A stretch of 64,000 bases of DNA from Phyto melanocephala. Lineage: Eukaryota > Arthropoda > Insecta > Diptera > Rhinophoridae. The stretch spans positions 75,358,465-75,422,464 of the forward strand of contig OW799236.1 of NCBI GenBank assembly GCA_941918925.1. Direction: 5' to 3'. The translations under genes and the position numbers were made by a program. Of this stretch, positions 43,561-56,651 are shown piece by piece (the first letter of the stretch is position 1; each line of letters opens with the position of its first letter). Below the pieces are notes generated by a model, which saw only the letters and a program-made list of their open reading frames with translations, did not search any database and was not told the DNA's origin.

Positions 43561-46500
43561 TACAAAATATTTTTTGTATCTCTGCATAATATTTTATCAA
43601 CTTTTCTATTCCTGATATTTATTTACCTGTCGTTTAATATTATTTGACATTTAGCAATACAATCATATACCGATACAACCAGGGTACACTTATACAAGAT
43701 GGCGGTGCCAGCGCAGCTGACTATTTTTTTGTATTCTGGAGAATGTCAAACTACATATTTAAAAAAATTATTTCAACTTCGGAAATTGTCAAACTCCATA
43801 CATAAAAAAAGAGAGACAAAAATTGCTCTCCTTTACGCTTTCACCTTATGTAATTACACCATGGATACAACAGAAATTGTGTTCACAAGTAAATAAAATA
43901 AAACTGTTTTTCAATACACGATACAGAATACAATACGAGGTTGTGAATTGAATAACTATTATATTGGAAGTAGAAAATTAGAAAAGCAAATAACTCAAAC
44001 AGAAATCTGGAAATAAAAAGCCGAAAAAAATTTTCTCCTTATGTTATTTACAATATTCAATTATTAAAAATTTTAATCTTAAGGAAAACAATAGTAATCA
44101 TCTACAAAAAGGATACATTAAACCTCAAATATTTATTATGCTTCCTCTACACCTGTGCAAATGAACCGACGAAATAAAGGAACTATAAAATGTTAAGGAG
44201 AGTAAATATAATTTTTTTTATACTATTGCCAAAAAATTCGTTGGGAATATTGAATATAACGGATTTAACTCCACATTCCATCCTTATTATAGATCCTGGT
44301 GTCGATGCTTCCAAGAGATCACACCTTTCCCGTTAACTCCTAGATGGAATTAAAATTAAAGCACCCTGTAAAGCGATCTAATACTCAAGCTAATATCGAA
44401 ACATTTTTACATCTAGAAAAGCTTATTGTTTGATACCATTAATGGATCGGTGAAATGATTGGTCTATATGTAGTGATAAATAACGATGGTTATAACATTA
44501 TAGTCAACGGTGGGTGGAGACCTGTTTATAACCTTTTTATGCATTAAAAAAGGCACGACATTGAGCAGCATGTCCAAAGTATTAATTTTTATTTTGTTAA
44601 AATTAGTGCTTGACTGTAATCGTTATATGGCAAAAGGAACTGGTTCCCAGGATCATTCGCTTTGACCCTGCTAGAATTTTCATTATTGAAATCTGCAAAT
44701 AACTGATGGTGTCAGAGTCAACTCAACAGAACTTAAAATTTAGTCCTTTTAATCCGGCATAGTTATTGTAAATTAAGTTTTTTGGTTCTGTAATCCCTAG
44801 CCAAAGTGATTTAAAAAATATTATAATATATACACGGGCCTTTGAAAGTAAACAAGAGGTTCGTTTAATATGGCATCGACCCTCTAGAAAACTCTAACTT
44901 AATTCAATTTATTTCTTATTTATAAATATTATTATTTATAAGCATATAAACATTATTATAAACAAAATTGCATTGATTATGTTGCACCCTAATAATTGGC
45001 ACTTTATTATTGTATCATGTAAAGGGAAAAACTGTAATTGCAATTAGTTTAATTATAAAGTTTTCATCATTCTCTGTAAACGATGGAAAAGCATTGAAAA
45101 GTAATTATGGTGTATCAATGAAAACTAATAACAGGATGAAGATAACAAAGTCCTGTTACTGGTATTATCGCTGATGTATATTAAACATGTGGAATTCATT
45201 TCAGGTTATTAGTGAACGAATGAAAAGAAAAAGATATTAAACAACTATTACGTGTATGGAACTTGTTACACAAAAACTTTACAACGAAAAATTTTTTTTA
45301 ATAAGAAATATATCAGAAATCTCTATAGAAAATAAAAACTAAATTTTTTAAGGGGCCTTGGACAACTAGAGCGTAAAAAGAATTATTTCTTTCTTTAGCA
45401 CCTCCACTGTTTTAAACACTATTCTTAACATATTTATTTTAGTCAAGCAAAATGTCTTAATTTAAAAGAAAAACTTATTTTGCTTACAAATAGAAAATGT
45501 TTATTTTTAATTTAATTAATTTTAAGTATTCTGCAGCAATTTTGGAACTACTTTATATGAACGAAAAATTTGCAATTAAATGGGAAAAATTATTGATCAC
45601 ACTGGGAAAAGCACTCAAAAGAAAATTCTTTTACTTGCTTTTGTTTTTATTTGGAAAAATGCAAATTTTTAAGTTTCATACTTGAACAAACAGAAAACAA
45701 CAACAACAACAACGACAGAAACAGCAACAGAATGAATATAATAAACAAAAATCAAAAGTTTGTTTAAGAAGAAAACAGAGAAAAAGGAACCTAAAATAAG
45801 CAAATTTATTTGAGTTGATACCACTGCTTTTATTTTATTGTTTTTTCTTTTTTTTTGTGAAACTGATGCCAGGATATTATTTTCACAATTGTGTTATAGG
45901 CCTACATAGTTGTGCAATTCACAGCTTATTGTATGAGTTGTAGCCGTGTGATTGTACAAAACTTGTGCAAGACGTAATTTTCTTTCCATGTTTATAGATA
46001 TTCATTAAGGAATATCAGGGATGGAAAATGTTATACTCTTGTTGTTTAGTATTTATTTATTAAAATAAATTGATTATAACTCACATCTAATACAAAAGAT
46101 TGTGAATAAGGCAATTGTAGTTTTTGGTGTGCTAAATTCCTGTTTTTTTCAACGAAATATGGAATGGAACAAGTTGAATGTTGTTTTATGCAAATATTGA
46201 GCTAGAGACAAACAGTTGAACAAACAAATGCGAAATTTCATACATTTAACCCTATCATGAGTTTATATGACAGATATGGATTTTTTAACAAAAAAGAGAA
46301 ATTAGATTAAAGAGCACCTATAACACATTTAAGAAAGTAATTTTTCTAATTTGTTTAAGTATTTTATGTGTCGGTTAGGTAAACCTATAAACCAGTAAGC
46401 CAGTGTGTGTTTAACACTGATCATAAGGTGAATGAAAGCAGCTGTAAATACCACTCTTTTTTATTAATTAAAAAGTAAGAGATTTGCGGCGATATTATAC

Positions 46501-46604
46501 AACTGAATGGCAAACAATTTTTCAACGTGCGGGTATACATTGACAGTTTGTGGCGGTAATTTGTTTTTGCGGCGTCTGTTAAATTTCTTTTTCATTAACT
46601 GATT
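43561..46604. other. Intergenic, no gene seen
   Basis: AT-rich with short frames only. An (AAC)n run lies near 45695-45715. No repeat family recognised. Confidence 0.55.
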
Positions 46605-46994
46605 TTAAATCACTAATGGCAAGTTCAATGTTGCACAGCACGTATCAGCATAATAGAACTTTATTGTCAAAAGGAACGCCCGAAAACAATCGTGGGTCGA
46701 CAATGAGAGGCAATGATTATTAATATTGTACATTTTAACTCCACTAAAAACTTTTTTTGAGTAACCGAAGGTGCAGTTAACTGGTGGTCTTAAATACGCA
46801 GAGAAAACAGTATCGGTTGTGAGACTGCAATTGTTGCCAATCGTATAGTTTAGTTGTGATAGTAGAATTTGACGGTTATATCTACAGAATTTCGTTTCGG
46901 AATATAAATATGTAGTCACCACTAATAAATTACGATTTTTATAATCACAAATGAAAAGTTTGATTGCGGAAACTGAACTGAATTCGATTGGCAT
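46605..46994 (-). CDS. Hypothetical 129-codon frame, doubtful
   Basis: The longest uninterrupted frame in the window that is not tied to a transposon or the lipase. It is Cys- and Tyr-rich (RPPVNCTFGY, YYADTCCATL) with no clear signal peptide or domain. The absence of related frames nearby and the AT-rich setting make chance likely. Confidence 0.15.
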   Translation of the reverse strand: MPIEFSSVSAIKLFICDYKNRNLLVVTTYLYSETKFCRYNRQILLSQLNYTIGNNCSLTTDTVFSAYLRPPVNCTFGYSKKVFSGVKMYNINNHCLSLSTHDCFRAFLLTIKFYYADTCCATLNLPLVI

Positions 46995-49176
46995 TCAATG
47001 TGATTTTCTGTCTTTTGGGTGTAGTTATTTAGTTATTGCTCAGGTTCAGACCAATCAAAGCGACAATAATTAGAAATTAAATTTCTTGATTCCGAAATGC
47101 CATACGAGCTGTAATATGAATAATATAATACTTCATACATAATTTAAAATATAGAACAAATATCAAATCGTACAGCTTGCTCTCTTCCATTCCAGGTTTT
47201 CTTGTAACCCTCACTCTATGTAAACACAACACAAAATTCGAATTCGGTATACCGACATATTATTTCTGTACTGTCACTTAATTTCAATCGCCACAATCGT
47301 TCCTTTAATTAGCTTATTACATTCCAAACTATAGTTTGTTTTTAAGACCAAGACGAAGCAGTTGCTGATAGGATGGATGATCTTTCTCATCATGAGCAAA
47401 AATTGGACCCGTGTCCATCTATTAAAAATTGAGTAAGAAACCTCTTAAGGAAGACTCATATGCCTATAGAGCTCATAAATTAAGTAAAAGTTATTTAAGG
47501 GTACATCGCACGCTTATAGCAGATGGATCTAAGCGCAATAAATGCATGTGAAATGACATCGGTATCAGAACTGATGAGTAATTTATAAACTGAAAGGCAG
47601 GAGTTCTAGTAAACTTACTTGAGTTTAACAGTTAATCTGAGATATTAAGTATCCATCTATCAGAAAGAAATGCTTGGTTTGATCCACACATTGGATCGTC
47701 TGTTGAAATGTCGAATGCAAAAGAAAAACTCACAAGTCGGTTATAAAAAGTGTTCGACCGACATATATTAGCTCCACGTAAGTGCTTGAGTGTATTTTAA
47801 AGTTCAATAGGTCTGCTTCTACATAAAAGGTGGCGCTGATGTGGGTATATATATAGGCAAATCTGAGATTGAGGGGCTGAAAAACTCGCAGAGAGAGGAA
47901 CTGCAGCGATGATGTTGGTGATTAGAAAGGATAGTACGATAAAATCTCCGAAAAGTATACGATAAAATCCGAATATTAAAATAGAGACAACATTTTGCGA
48001 TCTAACTATTTTCCAACATCGTTTATCGAGACTGTTCTATTTAATGCCTTCAAATTATTTTATCTCTCTTCTTACCGATACACAGTTCCAAGAGCTTCGA
48101 AAAATGGTCGAAAATGTTTCTTGCAGAATGAACTATAAACAAGCCAGCAGCTATTTATGGATATCCAAAATCATATTCAAATATATAGCCATAAAATGTT
48201 TTCTGAAGTCATCGTCCACGTAAGGAAATATTTAAATTTATCAACATTAGAGAAAAGAAGGATGAAAAAGGGTACAACGTTTCATGTAAATCCAATTCTT
48301 CTTTGCACTTCTTATTCAATTAGAACTTTTCAATATAAATAATGTACAAAAAATTAAAGATTCTTAAGCGGAGTCTCACTGTGTGGACACGAAAATAGTT
48401 TTAAAAAATAAATGAAAAATAGTTGCTAAAAGTCTTGCCTAATATGGGCAAGAACTAAGTTGGACTAATATGGCCAAGGAATAATATTTTTGTTTGACAA
48501 ATACTAATGACTACACTTAAGGGGGTTAATTAAGATCAGCACTATTACCAAGTGCCTAAATCTAAATTTCTGATGTCTAATCACCGCTCCTGTGAGTTAT
48601 GTTGTGCATTTCAATCATGACTATATGTGGCAATCCTTATCCATATTAATTTCTTGATTTGTGTACAGTCATATTGCTAGAAATTTCAGAACTATCCTAA
48701 CCCTTATTACGTTTTTTCATTACGAAGCTAATGAGTGTGATCAACAACAGAATCGGACTATTATTATGAAGGAAGCCGAACACCAAGCAATTACTTCTGT
48801 TGAAAGGCAACAGAACCCCGAGATATATATGGTTGCCCTAAATTCACTGGACCGCCGCATCAGTCATTCAACCATCATTCTTTATTACCACAGAAAAGGC
48901 AACAGAGCCTAGAAACATTAGTAGTTGTCCATAAACCGACGAAAATGCGACCATCTGCCATTAAATCAACGCTGAATCTTTTTTTTCGCTTGAGAATAAA
49001 CCACATCCACCATGTGTACTTAGAATAGACCTCCCCTACAACCAGTCTAGAACATGTTCTAGAAGCATACTAATTTCCGTGGTATTAAATGAGTCTTTGG
49101 TCAGCTTCCAGTAAATTCTCTCTCCCAAGTTAAAACTTTAAGAAACCAGTGGTGTAGGTCTCACCTCTCTACTCCA
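46995..49176. other. Intergenic, no gene seen
   Basis: Short frames at 48157-48342 and 48661-48912 show no recognised domain. Nothing else identified. Confidence 0.5.
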
Positions 49177-49528
49177 TAATAACAATATACTAACACATGA
49201 CACGAGCCAAGACAATTTAGTTTTCTTTTTTTCTTCTCGGATTTTCTGCATTTCATTTGACATTTCTCAATTTGAACCATGGAAAGACACACAATAGAGC
49301 AACGTGTTAAACTTATTCAGGATTATTATAAAAGTGAGCGTTCAAATGCTGGTACTGCAGAAAATATTGCTGTTCGCAATATTGTGACTCAAGCGCCGTC
49401 CACCTCAACTCGTCGTCATGCCCAACAATTGCACCTCTCACGCTCGTCGATGATGAACATTATGCATAATAACAATACACTTAATCATGACACGAGCCAA
49501 GACAATTTTATTTTCTTTTTTTTCTTCT
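49177..49528. repeat. 62-bp direct repeats flanking a mariner fragment
   Basis: ATAATAACAATA...ACATGACACGAGCCAAGAC and the following T-rich block at 49177-49238 recur at 49467-49528 with few differences. Confidence 0.6.
49240..49466 (+). pseudogene. Mariner transposase N-terminal fragment
   Basis: ATG 49279 opens MERHTIEQRVKLIQDYYKSE, a mariner HTH start almost the same as the copy at 52550. It continues with AENIAVRNIVTQAPSTSTRR and LHLSRSSMMNIMH, the second HTH linker, then stops at a sharp junction. Part of the linker seen in complete relatives is already missing. The fragment lies between two 62-bp direct repeats. Confidence 0.65.
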
Positions 49529-49662
49529 TATATGCCCGGTGGATAGGCACCAATGTTCTAGTCACCCATTATGCGAATTGTGGGTCCGATTCTCACCAGA
49601 AAACCTGGTCTACTACGTTACTTCGCTCGGTTATAATTAGAATGCAATTTGTAATTGCATTG

Positions 49663-49663
49663 A

Positions 49664-49709
<46 letters not shown>

Positions 49710-49717
49710 CTTATCTT
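49663..49717 (+). repeat. (TATC)n microsatellite
   Basis: About a dozen TATC units directly before the Helitron start. Confidence 0.85.
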
Positions 49718-49723
49718 ATCTTA

Positions 49724-49747
49724 TCTATATATATAAAAGTGAAACTC

Positions 49748-49781
<34 letters not shown>

Positions 49782-50214
49782 CTATAGACTCCGAAACTGT
49801 AAAACCGATCGGGCTCAAACTTTGGTAAGTTGTTGTACACATACCAGAGAGTGTTTATGGGTGGAAAAAAGTGGGCGGGACCATGCCTATAAAAAAATTA
49901 GTTATCATTTTTAGCTACTTCCACTTGACCGATTTTTCTGAAACTTTGCACACATATTAAGCTGTCATGACTATATAATTTCGTGATTAGAAAAGAGGGC
50001 AGTGCCACGCCCATAAAAAAAGTTATCATTTTGAGGTACTTGCATTGGACCGATTTTTCTGAAACTTTGCACACATATTAAACTGTTATGACTTTACAAT
50101 TTCGTGATTAGAAAAGTGGGCAGCGCCACGCCCATAAAAAAAATATAGTTTTTAGGTTTTATTCAATTAAAATTCAGAATGCATTTTGATTCAACGCGCG
50201 CCGGGTTTGGCTAG
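49724..50214 (+). mobile_element. Complete non-autonomous Helitron
   Basis: Starts TCTATATATATAAAAGTGAA after an A (49723) and ends GCCGGGTTTGGCTAG (50214) before a T. This is the A^TC...CTAG^T arrangement of Helitrons. A GT-rich tract follows the start, then repeated blocks of about 120 bp with CCACGCCCATAAAAAAA. No Rep/helicase. The minus copy at 1-584 is closely related. Confidence 0.75.
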
Positions 50215-52436
50215 TAGTAAATAAATATTATTTCTTAAACTAAATTATTAACGGTTTTCATTGTAAGACCTAAAAAAAAATCTCAACATGCGATCTGCCA
50301 AATTAAATTTTTTTAAATTAAATTCTAAATTATTTACAACAAAAAACACACACTTCAATATTTGAAACAATTTTTAATACATGCCTATAATTATACTAAT
50401 TATTACAATTAAGTTAATTAACCGAAAAAAATTGTTTAAAATTTTTTTTCTACAGTTAGAAATTTTAATTTGATGAATGTGTTGTATTTTAATAAAAGTT
50501 TCCCTTTAGAGGTTAAAGTTTGTGGGAAAAATATATCTGCAACGGAAATAAATTCAATTTGTCTGCATTCATGTAGAAACTAAATGTATATATCAAAAGT
50601 ACCATGTAAGTGGTAGTCGAAGATGTTAGGAGGAAGCCATACAAACACCAGCATTTTCAAGATTTCTATACAAAACTTTTAATACGAACAGCAAACAAAA
50701 CAAATCAGAATCGAAAATAATAACAACAACAACTTCAAATAATTTAAATATCAAAACATTTTAAGCCCAGCACAGAGGAAACACAAGGAAACGGAAGTTC
50801 ATTTGGCTGTTATGAAACTTCTAATCGATTTAAAGAAAGAGTGGGAGAGGTTATTTATAGTTCGTTCAAACTTGCTAAGAGAGAATATGTGTTTATATGC
50901 TAAATAGTATTGATTTAAAGAGGAATTTAGCTTTGTTATCCATTTCTTTTGGCAGTAATTTGTATATGAAAAGGGAAATTGGTTTTGGGCCTAAAAGGTT
51001 CTTGGTGTGGAATGTTGAGCTATAGAGTATTACAATTTTAATAATATTTAAATTCCTTTGACACCTTAACTAACAGCCATAACAAATGCCTTTAATAGCT
51101 ATTGTTCTTGGCCGGCATTCGAGAACAGACCAAAAAACAACATAAAAAAGTATGGAAAAACCAAAGTCAATTTGCAAAATATGTTTGGGGTTCATAAGTG
51201 ACAATGGCAAGAATTTGCATATTATTGTCAAAACATACTCAACGATATCAACGACTAGTTAGAAATGTGTTTAAAGACATGACAATGATATTGTCAGGTG
51301 AAAAGGGGTGGAGTGTGTGAACAATAACATACAACCAATATCTGGAAAACATGCCATCAACAATGATATTTAAGAAAGAAAAAAAACAAGAACCAATTCA
51401 CCACATTTTCTTTTTAAGAAAAAAAAATAACAACCAGCAAAGAAACATGAACTAATTTTTACGTTGTGTCATATCGATGATGTCTGAAGAAGACGAGAGC
51501 ACATGCAGCCATATGTACATAAATATTCACATACATACATACATACATACAAACAAATATGTTAAAACACCATTCATGACTGAACAAGGAGGAAAAAAAA
51601 GACAAGTGAAAACACGAAAGAAAAACATGATTATAAAGCATCATGCACACAACAATAACAACAACAATTTTAAAGTCAAGGATGGTAACAAATAAAATGC
51701 ATATTCATACATGCAAAGTTGATTTTCCAACAAATATTACTTACACACCAACACCACCTCCTCCCCTGACCATTTTTTTTAAACTCACACCTACATACGC
51801 AAGTGATGCAACAGTAGCAGAAAGTGGGTGGCGGACGAAAGAAACAAATGCAAGACCGGATATGAAATAACATGATAAAAGCATGTGTTGTTTAGAAAAA
51901 AGGAACATCAGAACTTCTCTATATCCACAAGAAAACCACAGTTGTGAAGTTGTTAAACTATTAATGGCCAATGTTTGAAACGAAAACATCAAGTGATTTG
52001 GTAGAATAAAAAAAAAATAACAAATTAATAGAAAATGTTGCCATTTTTATGATCCAAAAACCCGATTGTAGTTTTTAAAACCTTTAATAACTTATGACCC
52101 TAGATTTTCGGTTTATATTTTTCCAGCACATTTTCATATACAACTTAAGAACAGAATTGTCACTTTTTATATTTTAGGGAACAAACAAGTTCGAACATCC
52201 ATACCAATTTTATTTTTTAAGTCTTCCAAAAAAAATAAAATATGTTTTCTGAAATGTTCTGACATTTAAATATTTCTGGCATCTAATTAAATTGTCGGCA
52301 ATGGGTTCATTGGCCTACTACAAGTTGTTACTATTTTTTACTGGATTGTACTGTACGTTTTATGCAATCTATCAAAGTTCAGTAGAAAATAGTCAATACT
52401 TCTGAGAAACCGAACGAACACAATAACTATAAATAA
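50215..52436. other. Intergenic, no gene seen
   Basis: AT-rich DNA with a CATA/CATACATA run at about 51530-51550 and ACAACAATAACAACAAC near 51650. Overlapping frames on both strands at 51459-51992 are low-complexity reads. Confidence 0.55.
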
Positions 52437-52549
52437 AGGGGGAATAAATTTTAAGGGCTGATGTTGAATGTGAACCACACCTAAACGTCAAGTTTTTTTT
52501 CTGCATTTAATTTGACATTTTTAAATTTCAGACCAACTCAATTTGAACC

Positions 52550-54364
52550 ATGGAAAGATACATAATGGAGCAACGCGTTAAAGTTATTCAGGTTTATTAT
52601 GAAAATGGGCGTTCAAATGCTCGTACTGCAGAAAATATTGCTGCTGTTCGCAATATTGTGACTGAAGAGCCGTCCACCTCAACTCGTCGTCGTGCCCAGC
52701 AATTGCACCTCTCACGCTCGTCGATGATAAATATTATGCATAAAGACTTACAAGGTGAAATTGACTCAAGAACTAAAGACTCTTGACCATTCCAAACGTC
52801 GTCAATGGTCGAAGTGGCGGCAAGAAATGGCAACCGTGGATGATCAATTTTCGCAGAAAGTCATCGTCAATAAGCAGAATTGCTGCATTTGGGCAAATGA
52901 TAATCCAAGAGTTATTGTCAAAAAACCAATGCACCCACCAAAAGTGACTGCTGGGTGCGGTTTATAGGCCGGCGGCATCATCGGGTCGTATTTTTTCCAA
53001 AATTAGGCCGGTCAGGCAGTTACTGTAAATGGTGTTCGCTATCTTGAGATGATAATGAACTTTTTAAGACCCGAATTGGAAGATATGGATGTGGACGATA
53101 TGCGGTTTCAACTTGGCACGCAGCTAACGAAATAATGTTTTTTTTTGCGCGACAAATTCAATTGCCGTGTTATCTCTCGTAGTGGCGACGTCAATTGGCC
53201 GCCAAGATCATGTGATTTAACACAGTTGGACTTCTTTTTTGTGGGGTTATTTGAAAGAAAAGTGTACGTCGATAAGCCAGCAACATTTCAACAGCTAACG
53301 GATGAGATAATTCGGCACATTAATTTATTTATTTATTTAATTTATTGTCTATAGATTATAAATCCTTACAGACTGAAGTATGTAAAATAACAAAAAAAAA
53401 TTAAGGTTATATATAAAATAATATTCTATAATAATTCAACGATTTAAATATAAAATTATATTTCTTCTAACAATTTCTTTACTTTCATTAAGGCCAATAA
53501 GGTGATAATAATCATTAAAGTTTTCACATATACGACGAAGAGGATCATTATTAGCATAGTTGGATCTATAGTATTTTAAGTTAATAAAACGGAAATTTCG
53601 AGTTGGTCTGGTTGGAACATTAAAAGATATTTTACTTAGCAGGAATTCAGAATCGATATCGCCTTGAATTAGGCCCAGCACAAAAGAAAAACTCAGCATT
53701 GAACGACGACTTTTTAAAGTTGGTAATTTTATAAGACAGAGTCTGCTTTCGTATGAAGGTAGTAAAAACGAATTCCATCCAAGGCCACGAAGACAAACTA
53801 TTAAAAACTTCTTTTATACAGACTCAATACTATCAATATGAATATTATAGCAAGGATCCCAAATAATCGATCCATATTCTAGAATAGGTCGAACTAACGA
53901 TGAATATAATTGTTTCGGAATATAAGGATCTAGAAATTCCTTGCACCACCTCTCCATAAATCCAAGTACACCATTTGCTTTGTTAGCAATTAAAGAAATA
54001 TGGTCACGAAAATTTAATTGGTGATCAAGCAAAATACCAAGATTAAGAAACTTCAGAACTTTATCAAGTTTACACTCATTAATGCAATAAAATAAATCCA
54101 ATTTCTTAATTCTGAAAAAGGACATATGCTTACATTTTTTTATATTCAGCTCCATTAAGTTGATTTCACACCAATTTGCCAATATCAGATTGAAGGAAAA
54201 GTTGATCTTCGGGATTATTAGAAGAACGAAAAATTTTGACATCATCGGCATTAATGGCATAGAACCTCAATTATGCCTCAGTGTCATAGAAAATTTGGAC
54301 CATCGGAATGAAGTGTGCCGCCGAAATCGCGGCGGCCATTTGGCCGATATTTTGTTCCATACAT
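52550..54364 (+). pseudogene. Mariner transposase, broken
   Basis: ATG 52550 opens MERYIMEQRVKVIQVYYENG (HTH), then AENIAAVRNIVTEEPSTSTR and LSRSSMINIMHKDL. A shift leads to LTQELKTLDHSKRRQWSKW, the first-aspartate area is damaged, then VNKQNCCIWANDNPRVI and KVTAG. The second-aspartate motif is partly deleted after MRFQ (about 53105). The third region is intact: SGDVNWPPRSCDLTQLDFF, then KVYVDKPATFQQLTDEIIRHI. After the LINE (53325-54248) the C-terminus resumes with VIENLDHRNEVCRRNRGGHL. The long spacing to the final Asp in relatives suggests a DD41D-type group. Inactive. Confidence 0.75.
53325..54248 (-). mobile_element. CR1/Jockey-like LINE, 5'-truncated
   Basis: Minus-strand insertion with a TAAATAAATAAA-type tail at 53325 and CATTAAT duplicated on both sides (53318-53324, 54249-54255). 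The coding remnant covers the end of RT and beyond: NIKKCKHMSFFR, NLGILLDHQLNFRDHI, LYSSLVRPILEYGSIIWDP, then after a stop LPSYESRLCLIKLPTLKSRR and the C-terminal FNVPTRPTRNFR. The catalytic YADD box lies upstream and is lost. A related copy sits at 56688-58190. Confidence 0.75.
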
Positions 54365-54471
54365 AATTGAACCGTACCAATATTATCATAACAGAAAAAA
54401 ATTATAATAAATTCCCAAATAAGTTGTGTTTTGTTCACAATCCACATCAGCCCTTAAAATTTAACCATTAT

Positions 54472-54954
54472 GTACGACTATCACGCATGTTATATAGTGA
54501 TACAAAAAGGTTATCAAATGAAATTTAATCAATATATTGACTTCTCTAATGTACGCTTACCGGTATACACTCGAAAAAAATATTAATTAAATATTAATTA
54601 TTTATGGCTGCGTCTTACAGATGATGCGTTATATTGGGATTTAAACTTAGGAATTTTTTCCAGTTTATTCCTATAATTTCAAAATTTCGCACAACACCAA
54701 CAAACATAATCGAACTGTTCTAAATAGCCTGATCTTGGTGGCTAGTTACTGCAATAAACGGATTGTTTCATGTGATGTGTGGCTTGTGGCGCCATCTTTC
54801 CGAAACTCCATATCGTTTAGATCTATGCCGTCCAATTGAGGCCACAAAACTTTATAATAATTGATAATTCTTCATCAGGTCACTTCAACCACAAAATACA
54901 CACTAATTTGAGAAAGAAATTAATTGAAAAATAAAAATAAAAAGGGTGGTTCAA
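54472..54954. other. Intergenic, no gene seen
   Basis: No recognised feature. Confidence 0.5.
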
Positions 54955-55910
54955 CCATTACGCATGATGTTTATTGTTAGTCAATTTCTTTTTGTCCAAC
55001 TTAATTTAACTTTTCTTTGTATCAGTGTTTGATTTGATGACGTTTTAATTTGCTTTCGTGCATTTGGTGATTTGTTTGGTCAGCGTAATTGCCCAAATGT
55101 GTCCACAATCGGGAATATTGTGCACAAATTTCAGCAATTAGAGTCTGTAAATAATGTCAAAACATCTAAGCTTCCTTGCCAACTTCGGTCTGTAGAAAAC
55201 ACTGCTGTTGTGTAGTGTGGCAGAATAGTCGTCAACTTAAACTCGTCATTTTGCTCTGCAATTGAAGATCTCACAAACATCACTGATGCGACTTTTAAAG
55301 AAATATTTAAATTTACATACACGCAAGATTGAGAGCTGAAGCATACAGATCATTTTAAGTGTCGTCAATACGATGTATGGTTGGTTGAACAGACAGAAGT
55401 GAATGGTGACTTTGCAAATATAATAATCTACAGCGACGAGGAAAACTTTCACCTCACTGGTTATGTTATGAAGCAGAATTGCCGCATTTTGAGATATAAG
55501 AATCCACGAGAGACTATTAAAAAGCCGATGCATCCACGAAGAGTGACTGTTTGGTACTGTACTTCTTAGAAAATAAGGTCGGCCAAGCCTTAAGGGACAT
55601 CCTGTGGCCAGAAATTAAGGATGGTGCCACTTGCCACACAGCAATACATTTTTTTCCAGCGAAATTCAATGGCCCTGTTATATCACGTCATGACGATGTT
55701 AATTGGCCGCCGCGACCATGAGATTTGAAACCGTTGGACTTCTTTTTTTAATGATATTTATACGAGAAAGTGTATGTCAGAAGGCTAAACACAATTTAAG
55801 AGCTAAATTACGAGCTCATTCGGCACATTAACGATATTGAACTCAATTATGTCTCAGTGTCATCGAAACTATGGATTACGGATAGAAATATGCCAATGAA
55901 TAATTCTAAA
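54955..55910 (+). pseudogene. Mariner element remnant, degenerate
   Basis: A GGGTGGTTCAACCATTACGC left end at 54955 resembles the mariner repeats nearby. Coding remnants: NCPNVSTIGNIVHKFQQLES, IIYSDEENFHLTGYVMKQNC (first catalytic Asp), KPMHPRRVTVWYC, then DGATCHTAIHF (second Asp) near 55625 and DVNWPPRP.DLKPLDFFF (third) near 55700-55750. Stops and shifts separate the blocks and part of the sequence before the second Asp is deleted. The right terminal repeat was not located. Confidence 0.65.
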
Positions 55911-55974
55911 GAAGAGAAAAGACTGAGCATTTTGCTTGTGGTTATAATACAATAATTGCATAAAACCTTAATCA

Positions 55975-56085
55975 AAAATAATAATAATAATAATAACAGA
56001 CAACTTTTATATAATTTAACCACAATCATACAATTCAATCATAGTATGTTGCTCTTAGATTATGTTTACCATAACCATGGTTTTT
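55975..56085. repeat. (AAT)n run and dispersed repeat
   Basis: An AATAATAAT run at about 55978-55996, then a segment (about 56024-56080) shared with 22030-22095. Confidence 0.5.
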
Positions 56086-56651
56086 CTTTACATACAGAGA
56101 GCAATGAAGACGACAATAGGAAAATTGATAAAATTTTTCTGAATTAATTAAACTTTTAAATAAGAAAGGTATTTCCAAACAAAAATAAATTTTAAAGTAC
56201 TGCTCCCTGTTCATTGCTTATTGGAACTTGCTGTTGAAACTTGTTTGTATAACTTAATTAGTTTTATTTAAAAAATGAAGAAGCTAATGTACGAGTAATA
56301 GGTATATTACAAGTTCTTATACATTTATATATATATTTCAAGTTAATTAACTAGTAAATACTACTTAAGGAAACATTGTGCTTAAGATTCAGTATATTTT
56401 CCTCCCTTCAATAAATATCAAGTTAAAATATTTATCAGAGTGTAGAGTAGCTTTTCAGTTGAATATTAGAAACTATAGAAACTTTTAACAAAAGATAAAT
56501 AAGTACAATATTTATAAATATAAATACGAAAACATTAACTTGTATAAGTTATTAGAACAGGTACTTACAAGCAAAAATATCAAAAGTATTTTATTTTTTT
56601 TTAATTCACAAGTGCTCTTATGCTGTAAGTTCAACATACACACATAAATAT
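56086..56651. other. Intergenic, no gene seen
   Basis: AT-rich, no recognised feature. Confidence 0.5.

Larger units (their letters stand above)
52437..54471 (+). mobile_element. Mariner element interrupted by a LINE
   Basis: Ends resemble the AGGGTGGTTAAATTTTAAGG repeats of copies A-C: left AATAAATTTTAAGGGCTGATG, right CATCAGCCCTTAAAATTTAA. It holds the most complete mariner transposase of this family in the window (52550 onward), interrupted at 53324/54249 by a minus-strand LINE. Probably the source type of the deleted forms. Confidence 0.7.

Noticed and set aside
49279..49914. A single 211-aa protein
   Set aside because: The frame joins a mariner start, a direct repeat, a TATC microsatellite and a Helitron, so it is an accident of the reading frame.
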